Below, in pieces: positions 1 through 8,740 of a DNA stretch of 64,000 nucleotides; positions within the stretch are counted from its first letter, which is position 1; each line of letters opens with the position of its first letter. This DNA comes from Arenibacter sp. P308M17 (lineage in GTDB: Bacteria; Bacteroidota; Bacteroidia; Flavobacteriales; Flavobacteriaceae). Position numbers and translations under genes: made by a program. The notes beneath the pieces were generated by a model. It saw only the letters and a program-made list of their open reading frames with translations. It was not told the DNA's origin and did not search any database. The stretch is from positions 1 through 64,000 of the forward strand of contig NZ_QVON01000001.1 of assembly GCF_003426735.1 (NCBI RefSeq), read 5' to 3'.

Positions 1-888
1 CTTATTAAAACTCTTAAATTCAGTAATAGGCAAGCCCCAACTCTCCAGTTTTGAGGGAAATACAAGTCCATCCATCTCCTTATAATATTCATAAACTTGG
101 GCTCTAGATAGAAGGCCAATGAATTTTAGACCTTCAAGATATTTATATTTATTAATAATATAGGACGCATATGAGTTCAAATTTTCATCTAATGTGAGAT
201 AAATAATTAATCTATTCTGATATTCTTTTGGCAATATACTATAGGCTTCACATATAACCTCAAAATTTTTAAAAGACCTTGGAAAGCTTGGAAAGAAAAT
301 TTTTTTTATTTCACTTTTTATACTTGTCTGTTTATTGTCACCAAGTGGTACATTGGTGATTTTTGGATATGCGACTATTATTTTATCTAAATTGAATCTA
401 TTTTTAAATTTTTCCCTTAACCATTCTTGTTGGACAATTACGCCTTTATTTTTTCTAATGTTTATTTTATACAGGTAAATATAAAGAAGGCTAAATAGTG
501 ATGCTCGACTACCATAACGCCAATCTTTCCATGTAGGAGTATAATAGGGTGTAGCATTATGGCAATATACGTATTGATTTTCACAAATAATATTAGGAGT
601 GATATCATGCATGGATATCCAATAATCCGGTTTTATTTTTTTAGAAAATTTTTTAAAATAGATGTACTCATAATATATACGATTTAACCAATTCTTTTTT
701 GACTTAGGAAATTCATAATATTCAATATTATCAATATTAAATAATTGACTAGAATTTACAAGTGCTATAATTTTTAAAGAACCATTATTAAACCCAGACA
801 ATTCCTTTAAAAAATCTTTCATTATTGATAGTGGACCAGCATCAATGATATTTATACCAGAAATCACAAATATTTTTTGTTTTTTCAT
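1..888 (-). CDS. Glycosyltransferase, family 4 type, C-terminus beyond window edge
   Basis: The reading frame is open from an ATG at 888 to base 1 (296 codons) and continues outside the window. The C-terminal part visible here contains a GLVFPSKLESWGLPITE-type segment, which matches the donor-nucleotide binding E-x7-E region of GT-B glycosyltransferases (GT4 / Glycos_transf_1). The N-terminus starts directly with the Rossmann-like strand (KKQKIFVISGINIIDAGP). Its ATG overlaps the stop of the upstream polymerase gene as ATGA, so the two are translationally coupled. It probably adds one sugar of the repeat unit at the cytoplasmic face of the membrane. Donor and acceptor cannot be told from sequence. 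The base composition is very AT-rich, as in the rest of the variable part of the cluster. Confidence 0.8.
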   Translation of the reverse strand, partial: MKKQKIFVISGINIIDAGPLSIMKDFLKELSGFNNGSLKIIALVNSSQLFNIDNIEYYEFPKSKKNWLNRIYYEYIYFKKFSKKIKPDYWISMHDITPNIICENQYVYCHNATPYYTPTWKDWRYGSRASLFSLLYIYLYKINIRKNKGVIVQQEWLREKFKNRFNLDKIIVAYPKITNVPLGDNKQTSIKSEIKKIFFPSFPRSFKNFEVICEAYSILPKEYQNRLIIYLTLDENLNSYASYIINKYKYLEGLKFIGLLSRAQVYEYYKEMDGLVFPSKLESWGLPITEFKSFNK

Positions 889-2171
889 ATTCCTAAATTA
901 TCCTTTATTAGAAGGTCTGCTTTCTTTTTAGTTTGATAAAATACCATTAGCATTAAAATGAAACCTAACATTGTATAATGACCTTGCCGTAATAATCGTA
1001 AAATTATCAAAATGAAAATCCCATTGTTTATTATCCATAGATTTTGATATAAATCTTTTGCTTTTGGAATAAATCTCATTTTATTACTATATATAAAATA
1101 AAATACTACCAATAAACCCATTAATCCAATTTCTACACTTAGTCTAAAAAAAAGGCTATTGGCATCTTGCCGATTTATACTAAAATTATCTCTCCAATTA
1201 CTTTTTGGAATGACCTTTTTCAAATAATTGTCATAATTTAATTCATATGTTCCCAATCCAGAACCAAAAAATGGGTTCTTTTTAAAAGATGCTTCGGTTA
1301 TTTTATAATTGCTATAAAGAGCATACGTGCTTAAATTAGTTTTTGAAATTTCTTTGGAGGTAACATTCTCGGAAGAAAAGAGCTTATAAGTTTCGTTTAC
1401 CCTCATATTTACCGCAGGAATATGGTAAATAAATAATCCACTAATTATAAATGCAATAAAAGTAGATGTTAGTAAAACAGGTTTTTTATGAAGGGGATAA
1501 ACAGTTATCCCAATTAATATTAAACTAAGCAGCAATCCAAAAAGACCAATAGAAGATTTAGTCATTATTAAGACAAATATAATAAACACCCCTCTACGAA
1601 ATGATATTAAATTTCCTATTCCAAAAATTTTTGCTACGCTAATAAATACTACAGGGATAAAAGCATATGCCATAAATGAGGGCTCATAAAACCAAGAATG
1701 AAAACGACCCCTGGAAGCATTAAGTAATATGCCTCCGGTATCAAATCCCAAATATGAATAATCAATAAAGGGATTGAAATTAATTTTCATTCCGATATAT
1801 TGAACAATTACCAATACAGCGGCTATGGTGACTATCCATATATAATCCTTAAAAAACTTTATTACATTGAAGCTATAACTTTTAAGAAACAAAAAGCTAA
1901 AAATAAAAGTTATTGTAATAAGTGTTAATTGTTTTAAAACAAGCGAAAAAGATATTGCAGTTAAAATTGTTATAAGTAAAAACAGGAATGATAATATTAA
2001 TAGGATGAATATTTCTTTTATAGGTATTGATATTTTTTTAGTTTTAAATAAATAAAGTATTATAAACAAAAGCATGACCAGATAATTAAGCCTAAATTCA
2101 AATCCTATGTTGAAGGGCAGGAAAATATTATCCCAAAGAATAAAAAGTAAAATTATTCTGTTTAAAGTCAT
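885..2171 (-). CDS. O-antigen polymerase/ligase-like membrane protein (Wzy family)
   Basis: This 428-residue protein is almost entirely hydrophobic, with about ten to twelve predicted membrane spans. It carries a periplasmic-loop signature seen in Wzy/WaaL proteins: SRGRFHSWFYEPSFMAY near residue 155 and NPFFGSGLGTYE near residue 300. Wzy polymerases join lipid-linked repeat units on the periplasmic side. The neighbours (flippase, dTDP-rhamnose genes, glycosyltransferase, Wzz-like protein) favour the polymerase over the ligase reading. Sequence alone does not separate the two. The gene lies 3 bp downstream of the pyruvyl transferase-like gene and overlaps the next glycosyltransferase by 4 bp. 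Confidence 0.75.
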   Translation of the reverse strand: MTLNRIILLFILWDNIFLPFNIGFEFRLNYLVMLLFIILYLFKTKKISIPIKEIFILLILSFLFLLITILTAISFSLVLKQLTLITITFIFSFLFLKSYSFNVIKFFKDYIWIVTIAAVLVIVQYIGMKINFNPFIDYSYLGFDTGGILLNASRGRFHSWFYEPSFMAYAFIPVVFISVAKIFGIGNLISFRRGVFIIFVLIMTKSSIGLFGLLLSLILIGITVYPLHKKPVLLTSTFIAFIISGLFIYHIPAVNMRVNETYKLFSSENVTSKEISKTNLSTYALYSNYKITEASFKKNPFFGSGLGTYELNYDNYLKKVIPKSNWRDNFSINRQDANSLFFRLSVEIGLMGLLVVFYFIYSNKMRFIPKAKDLYQNLWIINNGIFILIILRLLRQGHYTMLGFILMLMVFYQTKKKADLLIKDNLGI

Positions 2172-2174
2172 TGT

Positions 2175-3248
2175 CTATTTTAAAGAATCTAACAGAAATT
2201 TTCGTGAATTCTCCACAAGACTATCTATTTCTGATTGGATTTTTTCATATCCCATCTCCTTTAAATGATTTAAAGGATTAAAATCTTCCAGTTTATTTAT
2301 AAATCTGTCTTCAAGACCAATACTTGAAAGTAATGTTAATTGCCTTCGGTTCAAATCTTTCATTGTTTGTCTGCCAAAAACAGTGAAATTCCTTTTCAAA
2401 ATAATTGAAAAAGCGGTTCCGTGGAAAGAATTGGTACAAACATAAGTCGCTTTAGAAAACAGACCTAACCATTTTGACGGATGAATATTGGTATAACTAA
2501 TAGAATCTATTCCTGTATGATAATGACCTAAATTGATTACACGTATACCCAAATTTTCCTGTACTAATTTCACATACTTTCTAAATATATTACTGTTTTC
2601 TGTAGTATATACGACCATGTAGGGCTCTTTTGGCACTAAAGTTAAATCGAGCACTTCGGAATAATCACTTAAAATTAAGGTTGGGTCAAGAACGACTTCT
2701 GGCTCTAATTTATTCTCGGTTATATCTTCTACTTCATTTTTAGCAAAATCTTCTCTTACCGAAATTTTATGAAACGTAGCAAGTCTACTAGCAATATCTT
2801 CCTTATGGTCTAAATTAAACTTAGTGTGGCCAATACTTGCAGCGTAAGCTATTTTTCTACCACTTAAAGGAACAAAATCTAAGAAATATCCTGGATCAAT
2901 CTTATCATTTGTTAACTTCGCATTCCATACTTGATCACTCCCACACACAAATGCATCTCTCGATATATTGAAATGTTTTTTCAATCCCTTTTCTGAATAG
3001 AAAATCTTATCGGTAAGATTAAAATGTTTTTTTCTGAATTTATAAAAATTAATGTTCATAACTATTTTCCTATAGGTTTTCGTGAAACCTTTTGCGGGCC
3101 TATATGTTTGAAAAACAAAGTAATATGGTCTATAATCAATTATTTTGGCATCAAATCCCTGATTAATCAAATACTTTGATAATGCATAAGCTTGTAAAAC
3201 GGCACCATAATTTAGAACATGATGAAAATTAATTATATATACTTTCAT
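2175..3248 (-). CDS. Polysaccharide pyruvyl transferase family protein
   Basis: The 357-residue protein begins with MKVYIINFHHVLNYGAVLQA, the typical N-terminus of the PF04230 (WcaK/CsaB-like) family. It has FVCGSDQVWN near residue 110 and VCTNSFHGTAFSIIL near residue 270, which are the two conserved blocks of the family. Members transfer pyruvate from phosphoenolpyruvate to a sugar as a ketal, giving an acidic polysaccharide. Some members of this fold have other roles, so the exact modification is inferred. It sits between murB-like and wzy-like genes in the same operon. Confidence 0.8.
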   Translation of the reverse strand: MKVYIINFHHVLNYGAVLQAYALSKYLINQGFDAKIIDYRPYYFVFQTYRPAKGFTKTYRKIVMNINFYKFRKKHFNLTDKIFYSEKGLKKHFNISRDAFVCGSDQVWNAKLTNDKIDPGYFLDFVPLSGRKIAYAASIGHTKFNLDHKEDIASRLATFHKISVREDFAKNEVEDITENKLEPEVVLDPTLILSDYSEVLDLTLVPKEPYMVVYTTENSNIFRKYVKLVQENLGIRVINLGHYHTGIDSISYTNIHPSKWLGLFSKATYVCTNSFHGTAFSIILKRNFTVFGRQTMKDLNRRQLTLLSSIGLEDRFINKLEDFNPLNHLKEMGYEKIQSEIDSLVENSRKFLLDSLK

Positions 3249-3262
3249 AATATCACTTTTGT

Positions 3263-4399
3263 TTATACTATTACAACTTCTTTCTCCAAAATAATATCAA
3301 ATTTAGAAAGAACTCCTTTTTCAACTTTATCTGCCAAATTAAGAATATCATTACTCGTGGCTTTTCCATAGTTGACAATCGTTAACGGTAAGTGTTTCAA
3401 TGTGGCAGCATCCCCAATCCTTTCGCCGCTTAAACCACACTGATCAATAAGCCAGGCGGCCGAAACTTTCATGTAACCCTCAACATAAGGAAACAAAATT
3501 ACATTTGGGTAATCTCGTTTTAATTTTTCAGATTTTTCTATGGTAATAATTGGGTTTTTAAAAAAGCTTCCTACATTTCCAAGTTTTTCAATATCAGGTA
3601 ATTTTGATGTTCTTGTTTTAATAACAATACGTCTTTTCAAATCTAAAGATAATAGTCCTGAATCTTCCAATAAGTTCTTTAAAAACCTATAATCTAAAAT
3701 AGATTTTTTACCAACTGATTTAATATTTACACTTCGGCTTAAATGGTGAATGAATTCCTTCCAAAAAAAGTATTGCTTTTTAAATCCATTGCCTTTATAC
3801 GAATTAATTTTGGCTTGATATTTCGATATTTTGGAAAGTTTGTACACGATAGAAGTAATAAGCACCCTGTTCTTATATGAATCAGTTTTGAATATAGAAT
3901 TTCTATATTCAAATTTACAATCTGAATTATGAAGTATTATTTCTTTATTTTCATATAAATCAAATGCCTTTACGTATATAATCAAATCCTTTGCCTCTGT
4001 TCCATAGGCTCCGGCATTTTGTACTGCGGTCGCACCAACATTCCCAGGGATAAGAGACATGTTTTCGGTACCATAATATCTATTTTTTACACAATATTTG
4101 ACAAATGTATCCCAGTTCACGCCTGATCCAACTTCAATAAATATTTCAATATCATTTTCTTCTATCTTTTTGATAAAGTCAATATTTGGATGAAGCACCA
4201 ATCCAGAATAATTCTTTGAGAAAAGAATATTACTGCCACCTCCTAATATTAGGATTTCATTCAAATCAATTTTGGGATCTTGTATAAAATCTTTAAGTTC
4301 ATCTATATTTGTAAAGGAAAAATATCTATCTGCTTTTACATCAAGTCCAAAGGTATTTAGCGATTTTAAACTAAAATCATGTTTTATCATTTTTATCAT
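3263..4399 (-). CDS. murB: UDP-N-acetylenolpyruvoylglucosamine reductase (MurB-like)
   Basis: The protein has the FAD-binding block GGGSNILFS, the signature SLIPGNVGATAVQNAGAYG, a YRNSIFK block (Arg), the active-site Ser in GSFFKNP, and a C-terminal Glu (EKEVVIV). All catalytic positions of MurB are therefore present. The length of 378 residues exceeds the usual 340 or so because of an extra basic, aromatic segment at about residues 195-240. MurB reduces UDP-GlcNAc-enolpyruvate to UDP-MurNAc with NADPH. Its place inside a polysaccharide operon is unusual, because murB normally sits with housekeeping genes. The start overlaps the flippase gene by 23 bp. A second ATG three codons in (4390) is equally possible. 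Confidence 0.85.
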   Translation of the reverse strand: MIKMIKHDFSLKSLNTFGLDVKADRYFSFTNIDELKDFIQDPKIDLNEILILGGGSNILFSKNYSGLVLHPNIDFIKKIEENDIEIFIEVGSGVNWDTFVKYCVKNRYYGTENMSLIPGNVGATAVQNAGAYGTEAKDLIIYVKAFDLYENKEIILHNSDCKFEYRNSIFKTDSYKNRVLITSIVYKLSKISKYQAKINSYKGNGFKKQYFFWKEFIHHLSRSVNIKSVGKKSILDYRFLKNLLEDSGLLSLDLKRRIVIKTRTSKLPDIEKLGNVGSFFKNPIITIEKSEKLKRDYPNVILFPYVEGYMKVSAAWLIDQCGLSGERIGDAATLKHLPLTIVNYGKATSNDILNLADKVEKGVLSKFDIILEKEVVIV

Positions 4400-5720
4400 T
4401 AATTTTTTTTAAATTATAATAAATATTTAATAGACCATGAGTCAAACTCTTGCTTTGAATAAAAAATATATAGCGATATCTTTTTATAAAATAATGTATT
4501 ATATATGATGAAATGCCATACGCTAAAAGGGATGCAAATACAGCTCCCATAATCCCATATTTTGGAATCCAAAATATATTTAAAACAATATTTAAAATCC
4601 CACCGGAAATACTTTTTAAATATGCAATTTGATGTGTGTTATCTATAATCATTATTTGTGCTGAAACAGCACCCATTGCTATTAAAACTCCCTGCCATGC
4701 AAAAACTTTCATGATAGCTATGGATTCATAATATTTAGGCCCGTAAACTATTTGTATAATTATTGGAGAAAGCAGCATTATTATAAAACTAAGAACAATA
4801 CTTCCCCAAATAATATAATCTGAAAATATCTGTAATCTAATTTTATAATCTTCTGCATTTTTTATAATCTTCATTTGTATTAAATATGGACTAACTGCCT
4901 CTGTAATCACGATAGGGATAAATACAATTAAACTAATTATCGAAACTGAAGCACTATATTGACCTACCGAGTACTCGTCTAAGATTTGTTTAATCATTAT
5001 TTTATCGAACTGTTGAAAAACTACGAGCGCCAAACTAGAGATGACAAGAGGGAAAGAATTTTTGATTAAACCCCAACTAAAATCCCGACTAAATTTCCAT
5101 TCAAATAAATTCTTATAAATCAGTTGGTAAAAAAATAAAAATAAAATAGAAACTAAAAAGACATCAAAGATCCTCAACAAAATGAATAATAAAACTGAGC
5201 CTTTACCAAATCCAAAAAGCAAAGCTAATATAATTACTACAATGCCTACGGTAGTTTCAATCTTAAATATTATATTGTTTTTAAGCTTTGCAATAAATAA
5301 AGCTCTTAAAAATCTTAGAGTTTGAAAAAAATAACTTATCCCGAATAGTAAAATAAACCATTGTAAATTTTTGTCCGATTCGAATACGTAAACTAACATT
5401 GTTAAGGAAATGTAGCCTAATATCGAAAACATAATACAAGATATAAAAGTCGAGCCTAAGATTAATTCTGTTTTAGCATTTTGCTCAGAAATTTCTCTAA
5501 TTAGTATATTGTGAAACCTAAACTCTGCAAGTACGGATAGCAATGTTACAAAACTTATTACATAATTGTAGGATCCGAAATCTTCGGGGCCCAAACTTCT
5601 TGCTACAATTACTCCAATAACTACAAGTTTAACACCTGAGATTAATTTAGACACTACTGCCCAAAATGTATTAGCAAACTTCTTGCTTTTCCAAATATTA
5701 TTAATAAATATACTGTTCAA
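4377..5720 (-). CDS. Wzx-type polysaccharide flippase
   Basis: The 447-residue, highly hydrophobic protein has about twelve to fourteen spans and starts with an amphipathic segment followed by GVKLVVIGVIVARSLGPEDFG, the typical N-terminus of the PST/MOP exporter superfamily (Polysacc_synt). It would move lipid-linked repeat units across the inner membrane for Wzy-dependent assembly. It is encoded with the matching polymerase-like and Wzz-like genes. A second flippase of the same superfamily lies at 39110 but is more distant from this one. The codon use is strongly AT-biased. Confidence 0.85.
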   Translation of the reverse strand: MNSIFINNIWKSKKFANTFWAVVSKLISGVKLVVIGVIVARSLGPEDFGSYNYVISFVTLLSVLAEFRFHNILIREISEQNAKTELILGSTFISCIMFSILGYISLTMLVYVFESDKNLQWFILLFGISYFFQTLRFLRALFIAKLKNNIIFKIETTVGIVVIILALLFGFGKGSVLLFILLRIFDVFLVSILFLFFYQLIYKNLFEWKFSRDFSWGLIKNSFPLVISSLALVVFQQFDKIMIKQILDEYSVGQYSASVSIISLIVFIPIVITEAVSPYLIQMKIIKNAEDYKIRLQIFSDYIIWGSIVLSFIIMLLSPIIIQIVYGPKYYESIAIMKVFAWQGVLIAMGAVSAQIMIIDNTHQIAYLKSISGGILNIVLNIFWIPKYGIMGAVFASLLAYGISSYIIHYFIKRYRYIFFIQSKSLTHGLLNIYYNLKKINDKNDKT

Positions 5721-5773
5721 CTTATTTAATGAAATTAAAATTTATAAAAGAAAATTACTACTTAAAGTAATTA

Positions 5774-6301
5774 TTAACCACTAAATAAGTCAGAAATAAT
5801 TTTCGACAAATCTGTACTTAAAAGATATGGATCATATTTTTCATTTATTTTAATCCTGAAATAAATATTGGAATCTGGTTCATTTATTATATAATTATTG
5901 ATTCTGAAATATTTTTTCAACTCCTTTCCGTGAAATATCTTGAAGTTTTTTCCGGTTGATAATTTTATTTGTTCAATTTCTATTGGCGTTTCATTGTTAT
6001 TAGCTCCAAGGTCAATTCTTAATTTTAAAGGATAAGTTCTATTAGGTAATTTAAAAACAATATGTTGAAAATCTTCATTTCCTGTTATTGTTGATTTTAT
6101 TTTATTTTTTGCGGTATAATTGTCTTTAATGTTTTCGGCAAAAAATATTTCAAATATATCATCCTCAAGAATCTTTATTTTTAATATAACCTCCAAATAA
6201 TTATTAATCATTTCCGTATCATTTTGCATCTTTCTGTTTTTATTTATATTCTTACAGCCAAGAACCAAAATAATTATAGATATAAAAACTATTTTTTTCA
6301 T
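5774..6301 (-). CDS. Small lipoprotein of unknown function
   Basis: The 175-residue protein has a lipoprotein signal peptide (MKKIVFISIIILVLGCK, lipid-modified Cys at residue 16). The rest is a soluble, beta-rich, AT-coded domain with alternating charged and hydrophobic residues. I do not recognise the family. It starts inside the stop of rfbD (ATGA overlap), so it is cotranslated with the rhamnose genes, and it is followed by the flippase after 53 bp. A role in polysaccharide assembly or retention is possible from context only. Confidence 0.6.
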   Translation of the reverse strand: MKKIVFISIIILVLGCKNINKNRKMQNDTEMINNYLEVILKIKILEDDIFEIFFAENIKDNYTAKNKIKSTITGNEDFQHIVFKLPNRTYPLKLRIDLGANNNETPIEIEQIKLSTGKNFKIFHGKELKKYFRINNYIINEPDSNIYFRIKINEKYDPYLLSTDLSKIISDLFSG

Positions 6302-7173
6302 ATTTCTTTAAGTAAGAATTTCTTTAAACTATAATGCCAATTGCGAGTATTTATGTCAATTATTTGTTTTATTTTTATATTGTTCATCACACTAAAAGCG
6401 GGCCTCTTCGCTGGTGTCGGATATGTTTCCGATGGAATCGGATTTACTTTTATGGTCATCCCTTTCATCTCAAATATAGCTTTTGCAAAATCATACCAAC
6501 TTATAGCCCCTTCGTTACTATAATGGTAGATTCCATAAGTGGTTACTTTAGAACGGATAATTTTCATAATCGCTTCGGCTAAATCTCCAGCATAGGTAGG
6601 CGTACCCACTTGATCGTTTACTACGTTAATTTCGTTCCTTTCCGAACCTAGGCGCAACATGGTCTTTATAAAATTATGCCCATATTTAGAATACACCCAA
6701 GAGGTACGTATGATAAAATAATCCTCCAACATTTCTTGAACATACTGCTCTCCTTTTAATTTAGATGCTCCATACACATTTATGGGGTTTGGAATATCTT
6801 CCTCTGTATAAGGTGTTGTTTTGGTGCCATCAAATACAAAATCCGTAGAGATGTGTATCAAGATTGTATTGGTAGTTTTGCAGGCTTCTGCCAAATACCG
6901 CACAGCTTCAGCATTCACTAGAAATGCCTTTTCCTGATCCGTTTCTGCCTTGTCCACTGAAGTATAAGCCGCACAATTAACGCAAAAGTCGAACTTTTCT
7001 TGAGCAAATAGACGTTCAATCTCCTTTTTTTTAGTAACATTTAATTTTATGGAAGTTTTAAAATGGAAATCATATTCTTGGTAGGACTTCGCAACATCCT
7101 GTAGACATCTTCCCAATTGTCCGTTGGCCCCTGTGATTAACAGTTTCAATTTTTTGTTTTTCACTTTCCCCAT
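6298..7173 (-). CDS. rfbD: dTDP-4-dehydrorhamnose reductase
   Basis: This short-chain dehydrogenase reads LLITGANGQLGR at the N-terminus (NAD(P)-binding GxxGxxG), ISTDFVFDG near residue 110 and the catalytic YGASKLKGE (Tyr-x3-Lys) near residue 133. The length of 291 residues is normal. It carries out the last step of dTDP-L-rhamnose synthesis. Its ATG overlaps the rfbC stop as TAATG, and the same arrangement joins rfbC to rfbA, so the three are tightly coupled. Confidence 0.93.
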   Translation of the reverse strand: MGKVKNKKLKLLITGANGQLGRCLQDVAKSYQEYDFHFKTSIKLNVTKKKEIERLFAQEKFDFCVNCAAYTSVDKAETDQEKAFLVNAEAVRYLAEACKTTNTILIHISTDFVFDGTKTTPYTEEDIPNPINVYGASKLKGEQYVQEMLEDYFIIRTSWVYSKYGHNFIKTMLRLGSERNEINVVNDQVGTPTYAGDLAEAIMKIIRSKVTTYGIYHYSNEGAISWYDFAKAIFEMKGMTIKVNPIPSETYPTPAKRPAFSVMNNIKIKQIIDINTRNWHYSLKKFLLKEI

Positions 7174-7718
7174 TAAAAAAGTGCATTTTCTAAAACAGGC
7201 AGCTCCAAATCCTTTTTGGAGACTTTAATTTCATCAACTGCTAATTGCCAATCTATGCTCAAACCTGGATCATTATAGATAATTCCTCCTTCCGAATCTT
7301 TGTTATAAAAATTATCACATTTATAAAAGAATTCAGCTGTATCACTTAGAACCGAAAAACCATGTCCGAAGCCTCTTGGAATAAAAAGTTGAATTTTATT
7401 TTCGGCTGATAATTCTTGGGTCACATACTGTCCGAATGTGGGAGAGTTTTTTCTTAAGTCTACGGCGACATCCAATACCCTTCCACTTAGGACACGCACC
7501 AATTTAGCCTGTGCAAATTCGCCTGTTTGATAATGTATGGCCCGTATCACTCCCCTATATGAATAAGATTGATTGTCTTGTACAAAGTTTATATTTTTTC
7601 CTATGGCTTCGTTCAGTTTTTTGGTATTAAAGCTTTCATAAAAAAAACCTCTATCATCTTCAAATACTGCCGGTTCTATAATAAAACAGCCTTTTAGCTT
7701 CGTCTCTGTAACTTTCAT
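7173..7718 (-). CDS. rfbC: dTDP-4-dehydrorhamnose 3,5-epimerase
   Basis: The 181-residue cupin-fold protein has the family blocks FEDDRGFFYESFN, NQSYSYRGVIRAIHYQ (active-site His) and FIPRGFGHGFSVLSD. It epimerises C3 and C5 of dTDP-4-keto-6-deoxyglucose. It is the third enzyme of the dTDP-L-rhamnose pathway and is coupled by one-base stop/start overlaps to rfbA and rfbD. Confidence 0.94.
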   Translation of the reverse strand: MKVTETKLKGCFIIEPAVFEDDRGFFYESFNTKKLNEAIGKNINFVQDNQSYSYRGVIRAIHYQTGEFAQAKLVRVLSGRVLDVAVDLRKNSPTFGQYVTQELSAENKIQLFIPRGFGHGFSVLSDTAEFFYKCDNFYNKDSEGGIIYNDPGLSIDWQLAVDEIKVSKKDLELPVLENALF

Positions 7719-8584
7719 TAATCCTTATTCAATATTCCCAACAAATTTTTTCCGTAACCACTTTTCATTAGAGGTTCTGCCAAGGTTTTAAACTGATCCT
7801 TGCTAATATAACCCATTTCATACGCAGCTCCTTCTATGGCGCCTATTTTAAGTCCCTGTCGCTCTTCTATGACCTCCACAAACTGACTGGCTTGCATCAA
7901 GGAGGCAAAAGTACCAGTATCTAACCAAGCAGTTCCCCTATCCAAAATACTTACATTTAATTTATTGCGTTTTAGGTATTCTTTATTTACGTCGGTGATT
8001 TCAATTTCTCCTCGGTGACTAGGTGCAATATTTTTAGCTATCTCTACTACATCGTTGTCATAAAAATAAATTCCGGGTACCGCGTAGTTGGATTTAGGGT
8101 CTTCTGGTTTTTCCTCTATACTTATGGCCTTTCCTTCCTTATTGAATTCCACCACTCCATAGCGTTCTGGATCATGAACACGGTAGGCATAGATAATTCC
8201 ACCTTCTGGATCGTTATTGGCCTGTAGTAATTTTGCCAAGCCGGAGCCATAGAAAATATTATCGCCCAATATCAGTGCTACTTTATCTTTTCCAATAAAT
8301 TTTTCTCCGATAATAAATGCTTCTGCAAGCCCATTTGGTTCTGCTTGTACGGCATATTCAAAACTACAGCCATATTTTTTGCCATCCCCTAATAGTTCCT
8401 CAAATAAAGGCAGGTCCTTGGGAGTGGAAATAATCAATATTTCCCTAATACCTGCATACATTAAAGTAGACAGTGGATAATAAATCATAGGCTTGTCATA
8501 GATGGGCATCAGTTGTTTGCTTACCGACAAGGTGAGAGGGTGTAAACGAGTTCCAGAGCCTCCTGCGAGAATTATTCCTTTCAT
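7718..8584 (-). CDS. rfbA: Glucose-1-phosphate thymidylyltransferase
   Basis: The protein begins [18 protein letters not shown], the nucleotide-binding signature of sugar-phosphate nucleotidyltransferases. It also has [18 protein letters not shown] and the magnesium-binding LGDNIFYG. At 288 residues it has the standard length of the RmlA short form. It makes dTDP-glucose from dTTP and glucose-1-phosphate. It is separated from rfbB by a 156-bp gap filled with an octamer tandem array, although the two genes are usually adjacent. Confidence 0.95.
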   Translation of the reverse strand: MKGIILAGGSGTRLHPLTLSVSKQLMPIYDKPMIYYPLSTLMYAGIREILIISTPKDLPLFEELLGDGKKYGCSFEYAVQAEPNGLAEAFIIGEKFIGKDKVALILGDNIFYGSGLAKLLQANNDPEGGIIYAYRVHDPERYGVVEFNKEGKAISIEEKPEDPKSNYAVPGIYFYDNDVVEIAKNIAPSHRGEIEITDVNKEYLKRNKLNVSILDRGTAWLDTGTFASLMQASQFVEVIEERQGLKIGAIEGAAYEMGYISKDQFKTLAEPLMKSGYGKNLLGILNKD

Positions 8585-8599
8585 AATTGTAGTTAGGTT

Positions 8600-8709
8600 G
8601 TTATCCAGTTATCTTGTAAACGAGTTTCATTTTGATTTCTTCTTAACTAAGTAACTTCATCACTTCATCACTTCGTAACTGAGTTATGCGGTTATCGAGT
8701 TATCCAGTT
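8600..8709. repeat. Head-to-head octamer tandem array (site A)
   Basis: Between rfbB and rfbA the sequence runs in exact 8-bp register: gtaacttc, atcacttc, atcacttc, gtaactga, gttatgcg, gttatcga, gttatcca from 8651 to 8706. Two more units (gttatcca, gttatctt) lie at 8600-8615. The orientation flips at the perfect dyad TAACTGAGTTA (8676-8686), so left units are near reverse complements of right units. The segment 8616-8709 is homologous to site B at 12708-12800. No gene is present between the arms. Confidence 0.8.
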
Positions 8710-8740
8710 CAATTTTTCTTTACTGTGAAACCCAATCGCA

